A DNA stretch of 64,000 nucleotides from an uncultured Clostridia bacterium. GTDB lineage: Bacteria > Bacillota > Clostridia > TANB77 > CAG-508. The position numbers and the translations under genes were made by a program. Below are positions 60,513 to 64,000 of the stretch, in pieces. How positions within the stretch are numbered: the stretch's first letter is position 1; each line of letters starts with the position of its first letter. Below the pieces are notes generated by a model that was not told the origin of the DNA, ran no database searches, and saw only the letters and a program-made list of their open reading frames with translations. The stretch lies in contig CAKOTF010000003.1 of the NCBI GenBank assembly GCA_934120045.1, forward strand, positions 62,001-126,000, read 5' to 3'.

Positions 60513-60548
60513 TTGACAAATTACATTTTAGATGTTATATATAATATA
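60513..60548 (+). promoter_or_regulatory. Promoter of the 60-residue protein
   Basis: TTGACA (60513-60518) and TATATAATATATTAA downstream; TATATA gives a 17-base and TATAAT a 19-base spacer. Confidence 0.6.
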
Positions 60549-60596
60549 TTAATTTTTGGAATAGTAACATTGTTTAATATGAATGGAGGTTTTTGT

Positions 60597-60779
60597 ATGC
60601 AATTGAAAATTCATGGATATGAAAGATTATTTCGGAAAGACCCAGAATATAAGCAATCAACAGGAATCTATTCAGAAAATGTAAAAATTTTAATAAGAGA
60701 TCTGCATGGAGCTGCCTTATATGTTCCAGATACAGCCCGTTGGTTTGTAAGTGAGCAAAAAGATAGTAAAGAAAAATAA
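60597..60779 (+). CDS. Small hypothetical protein
   Basis: The real start is ATG 60597, eight to nine bases behind GGAGG; the longer frame from 60513 would begin in the promoter. The 60-residue product starts MQLKIHGYERLFRKDPEYKQ and has VKILIRDLHGAALYVPDT, then RWFVSEQKD. It is soluble, charged and not recognised. Base use is less A/T-rich than its neighbours, with its own promoter and two following hairpins, so it looks like a self-contained unit. Confidence 0.6.
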   Translation: MQLKIHGYERLFRKDPEYKQSTGIYSENVKILIRDLHGAALYVPDTARWFVSEQKDSKEK

Positions 60780-60790
60780 ACGATGTTAAA

Positions 60791-60862
60791 TTTGAGAAAA
60801 TATTTTCTCAAAAAAGAGCGTAAATATATGCCTGAATTTTGGTAATATCTGCGTTCTTTTTT
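60791..60862 (+). terminator. Two hairpins behind the 60-residue protein
   Basis: A perfect palindrome TTTGAGAAAA/TTTTCTCAAA (60791-60812) is followed by AAAAAGAGCG / CGTTCTTTTT (60811-60862) with a T run. The remaining 200 bases up to rsmD (60863-61089) hold only A/T-rich sequence and a promoter. Confidence 0.7.
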
Positions 60863-61028
60863 ATTTTTTATATACTAGGAAAATTATTTAAATTTAACTA
60901 TACTTTTTCATAAAATCATTTCTAAATTTCAAGAAAATATATGTAGAAAAGGTGAAAAAATCCTTATAAGCTCAATATGACAAATGTTACAAAAGTATTA
61001 AATGTATGTTACAATTTTATTAATACTA

Positions 61029-61056
61029 TTGACATTATACAAAAAAAGGATAAAAT
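61029..61056 (+). promoter_or_regulatory. Promoter of rsmD
   Basis: TTGACA (61029-61034), 16-bp spacer, TAAAAT (61051-61056). Confidence 0.7.
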
Positions 61057-61089
61057 AGAAATATATGAATGAAAGGTGACATTATAAGT

Positions 61090-61638
61090 ATGAGAATAAT
61101 AAGTGGAAAAGCAAGAGGAACAAAATTATATACATTAGAAGGAACGGCAACAAGACCAACATTAGACAGAGTAAAAGAATCACTATTTAATATAATACAA
61201 AATGATATTGAAGATTCAACTATATTAGATTTATTCTCAGGAAGTGGTGCTATAGGACTAGAATTTTTAAGTAGAGGAGCTAAAAGAGCTGTTTTATGTG
61301 ATAATTCAAAAGATGCTATAAAGATTATAAAAAAAAATGTACAAAAAACTCATTCTGAAGAAAAAGCAGAAGTATATAATATGGAATTTACAAAATTAAT
61401 TGAAAGATTACAAAATCAAAAATTTGATATTATATATATAGATCCACCATATGACACAGACTTCATAAAAATATCAATTGAAAAAATTATTGAATATAAA
61501 TTAATTAATGAAAAAACTAAAATTATAGTAGAAACAGATGATGAAACAAGAATATTAAAACAAATAGAAAAAATGGATGTTGAAATTACTGATAAAAGAA
61601 AGTATGGAAGAGCAACAATAATATTCTTAAGAAAATAA
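61090..61638 (+). CDS. rsmD: 16S rRNA (guanine966-N2)-methyltransferase RsmD
   Basis: The start is ATG 61090 (MRIISGKARGTKL), as in RsmD; the ATG at 61069 precedes the AAAGGTGA ribosome site. 182 residues: TRPTLDRVKESLFN, the SAM motif LDLFSGSGAIGLE and the catalytic IYIDPPYD (DPPY). It methylates G966 of 16S rRNA. In many Firmicutes coaD follows; here a coiled-coil gene does. Confidence 0.95.
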   Translation: MRIISGKARGTKLYTLEGTATRPTLDRVKESLFNIIQNDIEDSTILDLFSGSGAIGLEFLSRGAKRAVLCDNSKDAIKIIKKNVQKTHSEEKAEVYNMEFTKLIERLQNQKFDIIYIDPPYDTDFIKISIEKIIEYKLINEKTKIIVETDDETRILKQIEKMDVEITDKRKYGRATIIFLRK

Positions 61639-61668
61639 AAAACACAAATACCTAGAAAGGGGTAAAAA

Positions 61669-62172
61669 ATGGAAATATTCACATTATTAGAAACTTTAGA
61701 AGATATATTAGAAAATAGCAAGGGGCTACCTTTTACCAATAAAACAATGATTGATAAAGAAGAATTATTAGAAATAATAAAAGAAATAAGAATAAAACTA
61801 CCAGATGAATTAAAACAAGCTAAATGGGTAAAAGAAGAAAGACAAAGAATATTAGCTGAAGCTCAAAAAGAAGCTGATGGTATAGTCAAAGAAGCAGAAA
61901 ATAGAATAATTGCAATGATTGACGAACATGAAATAACAAGAAAGGCATATGAACAAAAAGCAGAAATAATAGAAACAGCAAATGAAATGTCAAGAGAAAT
62001 TTCACAAGGTACAAAAGAATATGCAAATAATCTATTAAATTCAACAGAAAAAGTTTTAACAGATACATTAGCAAAATTAGAAAAAGATATAAGTGAAGCA
62101 GCAAATATTATGCAAATGTCATTAGAAGGAACAATTAAGACAATTCAAGATAGCAAAAAAGAATTACAATAA
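61669..62172 (+). CDS. Coiled-coil ATPase-like protein
   Basis: A 167-residue helical protein. The middle part, KEERQRILAEAQKEADGIVKEAENRI, resembles V-/F-type ATPase b-subunits and DivIVA-like coiled coils, with no membrane segment. The N-terminus contains LLETLEDILENSKGLPFTNK. Proteins of this type occur next to rsmD in Clostridia and are of unknown function. Starts behind AAAGGGG. No second subunit is adjacent. Confidence 0.65.
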   Translation: MEIFTLLETLEDILENSKGLPFTNKTMIDKEELLEIIKEIRIKLPDELKQAKWVKEERQRILAEAQKEADGIVKEAENRIIAMIDEHEITRKAYEQKAEIIETANEMSREISQGTKEYANNLLNSTEKVLTDTLAKLEKDISEAANIMQMSLEGTIKTIQDSKKELQ

Positions 62173-62194
62173 TCTAAAAAGGATAGGTTTTATA

Positions 62195-62272
62195 GACCCG
62201 TCCCCATAGTATAAATATAGAAATTAAAAAAATGGGGACACCCTTATGTCTATTCACATAAGGAGTGTCCTC
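62195..62272 (+). promoter_or_regulatory. Competing hairpins upstream of ftsK
   Basis: GTCCCCAT (62202-62209) can pair with ATGGGGAC (62232-62239), and GACAC-CTTATGT with ACATAAG-GTGTC (62237-62272). The two stems share GAC and exclude each other. A third weak hairpin GAAAAATT/AATTTTTC lies at 62300-62330. Confidence 0.4.
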
Positions 62273-62357
62273 ATAAAAGTTTAAGACATATTTTGTGAGG
62301 AAAAATTACATTTCAGGCAAATTTTTCTAAATAAAAAATACTGAAAGGGGTAGAGAA

Positions 62358-64000
62358 ATGTCAAAAAGAAAAAGTAGTAAAAAGAAGAAACAACAGAAAA
62401 AACAAGACATATCACTAATAATAGTAATTATTTTAAGTGTATTATTAACAGTATTAATATATGCACAATCAGGAGCAATTGGAATTGCCTTAAGTGATTT
62501 CTTTGGAGGAATGCTAGGAATATTAAAATATATATTACCATTAGGTGCATTTGCAGTTGCAATAAAAATGGCATGTGTAGATGATGATGGATATATATCA
62601 TCAAAAATAGGACAATATGTATTATTATTAATATTTATTGCTGTTATATTAAGTGTTTATCAAATATATAATGGAGAAATAAATATAGAACAAAATATAT
62701 CTGAGGTTGTAAAAGATGCATATCAATTAGGAGAAAATAATATTGGTGGAGGGGCATTAGGAACAATTGCAGCAGTACCATTATTTAAGTTGTTTGGAAA
62801 AATCGGTACTATTATAATAAGTGTAGGAGCTGCAGTAATTTTATTTGCAACAACATTTGGAATTGATGTTGCTGAAATAATAAGATCAATAATTCAATCA
62901 GGAGTAGAGAATAGCAAAACAAAACATGAGTTAAAGATGGAGGAAAAAGAAGCAAGACATCAAGAAAAATTAGAAAGAATGGCAATGATGAAAGAACAAG
63001 GCACAACGGAAAAATTAAGCAAAAGAGAAATGAAAGCAAAATTAAGAGAAGAAAATAGAAAAGCATATTTAGAAAATACAGAAGAAGATAGTGAAGGACA
63101 AATAAAAATTAATCTTAATGGAAGAGCAATAGAAGAAATAGACGAAAATGGACGTACAAAATTCAAACATGGAAAAGATGATTTAATACCATTAACAAAA
63201 GAAAAGAAAAAAGGAAAATCAAGTATTGCAAATGTAGCAAGTACAATTGTAGAAAAAGAAAATATAGATCCAGACTATATAGAAAATGATTTATTTAAAA
63301 AAGAGGAAGAGCAAAAAGAAGATAAAACAAAACAAGTTTTACAACTTGAACATGCAATGATAGTAGAAGATGAGAATTATCAATATCCTCCAATAGAAAT
63401 ATTAAGTAAAGGTGAAAAAAAGACTATAAAAGGTGGTGCAAAAGCATTAACAGATGTTGCAACAAGATTACAAAAAACATTATATAGTTTTGGAGTTCAA
63501 GCCAAAGTAGAAAATGTAACAGTAGGACCAGCAATAACAAGATATGAATTAAAACCAGCTGAAGGTGTAAGAGTTAGTAAAATTGCAAATTTGGCAGATG
63601 ATATAGCATTAAACTTAGCAGCTGAAACGATTAGAATAGAAGCACCAATTCCAGGAAAACAAGCAGTAGGAATAGAAGTACCAAATCAAGAAAAAGAAAT
63701 GGTACATTTAAGAGATGTATTAGAATCAGACGAATTTGCTGAAAGCAAATCAAAAATGAGTGTAGCATTAGGAAAAGATGTTGCAGGAAAAGTAGCAATT
63801 GCAGATATGGCTAAAATGCCACATACATTAATTGCAGGTTCAACAGGTTCAGGAAAGAGTGTTTGTATAAATACAATAATAACAAGTATAATATATAAAG
63901 CAAAACCAAGTGAAGTAAAACTTGTAATGGTAGACCCCAAAGTAGTCGAATTGTCAGTATATAATGGAATTCCACATTTATTAATACCAGTAGTAACAGA
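62358..64000 (+). CDS. DNA translocase FtsK/SpoIIIE (5' part)
   Basis: The gene runs off the window end; 547 codons are visible. It starts behind GAAAGGGG. Four membrane helices (about 20-175), a charged linker rich in Lys/Glu with a coiled coil (about 185-330), and then the beta and ATPase domain: ITRYELKPAEGVRVSKI, Walker A GSTGSGKSV, and KLVMVDPKVVELS. It pumps DNA during division or into the forespore. The C-terminal gamma domain lies outside, so FtsK and SpoIIIE cannot be told apart. Confidence 0.95.
   Translation, partial: MSKRKSSKKKKQQKKQDISLIIVIILSVLLTVLIYAQSGAIGIALSDFFGGMLGILKYILPLGAFAVAIKMACVDDDGYISSKIGQYVLLLIFIAVILSVYQIYNGEINIEQNISEVVKDAYQLGENNIGGGALGTIAAVPLFKLFGKIGTIIISVGAAVILFATTFGIDVAEIIRSIIQSGVENSKTKHELKMEEKEARHQEKLERMAMMKEQGTTEKLSKREMKAKLREENRKAYLENTEEDSEGQIKINLNGRAIEEIDENGRTKFKHGKDDLIPLTKEKKKGKSSIANVASTIVEKENIDPDYIENDLFKKEEEQKEDKTKQVLQLEHAMIVEDENYQYPPIEILSKGEKKTIKGGAKALTDVATRLQKTLYSFGVQAKVENVTVGPAITRYELKPAEGVRVSKIANLADDIALNLAAETIRIEAPIPGKQAVGIEVPNQEKEMVHLRDVLESDEFAESKSKMSVALGKDVAGKVAIADMAKMPHTLIAGSTGSGKSVCINTIITSIIYKAKPSEVKLVMVDPKVVELSVYNGIPHLLIPVVT

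Noticed and set aside
60513..60596. The 28-residue N-terminal extension of the small protein
   Set aside because: It overlaps the -35 and -10 elements and the real ribosome site precedes ATG 60597.

Overview
The window is a chromosomal segment of a very AT-rich, endospore-forming member of the Clostridia (Bacillota). This rests on pervasive A/T-ending codons, strong AAAGGAGG-type ribosome sites, T-box and ribosomal-protein leader RNAs, and many sporulation genes (spoVAC-AD-AE, gpr, ytxC, a spoIVFA/spoIVFB-like pair, ytvI-like, dacF-like, spoVB-like). No phage, transposon, plasmid or CRISPR locus is visible.

Layout. 1-2.7 kb: the end of hpf (ribosome hibernation), rqcH (ribosome quality control), an M23 peptidase and tRNA-Trp. 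2.8-10.6 kb: surface and wall genes, namely an LPXTG-anchored vWA protein, an unannotated 39-residue peptide with ten cysteines, a U32 peptidase, and a secreted glucosaminidase with a dockerin domain followed by a membrane protein with a cohesin-like domain. 10.7-17.3 kb: L31, a 56-residue membrane peptide, VanW-like and VanX-like proteins, a CBS protein, a YtvI-like permease, a DUF1980-like protein, a PIN-PhoH ATPase and a small protein whose ribosome site is separated from its start by a GNRA hairpin. 17.4-24.2 kb: an isoleucine T-box leader driving a DUF1653 gene and a type-2 ileS, then uvrA. 24.2-24.45 kb: a promoter-driven structured small RNA whose loop copies the 3' end of 16S rRNA. 24.5-29.2 kb: a DacF-like carboxypeptidase, a pilin-like Ig-domain protein with a Cys-rich segment, a thioredoxin-like protein and an HD-domain protein.

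29.5-41.2 kb: sortase, the spoIVFA/spoIVFB-like pair (spoIVFB is split by a frameshift here), gpr, ytxC, a GH57 branching enzyme with DUF4912, infC-rpmI-rplT under an L20-type leader, a nucleotidase-like protein and spoVAC-AD-AE. 41.4-50.9 kb: a complete Gram-positive type IV pilus operon (PilM-PilN fusion, PilO, PilP-like, an unknown membrane protein, major pilin, PilD, minor pilin, PilB, PilT, PilC). 51-64 kb: rpsI-rplM, a SpoVB/MurJ-family flippase, hup, an orphan prepilin, xseB, a DUF212 protein, the one-carbon genes fhs and folA around a PflX-like radical SAM protein, dapA-asd, rsmD, a coiled-coil protein and the start of ftsK/spoIIIE.

The strongest leads are the dockerin/cohesin autolysin pair under a Spo0A-box promoter, the anti-Shine-Dalgarno small RNA, matching promoter architecture in front of the sortase and pilus operons, phased ATTACA repeats upstream of the pilus operon, the hairpin-bridged ribosome site, the ATA start of infC, the ten-cysteine peptide, the degenerate PIN site in PhoH, and the PilM-PilN fusion with pilins lacking Glu5. 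Many starts given here were moved from the longest open frame to the codon placed correctly behind a ribosome site; these are inferences from the sequence.
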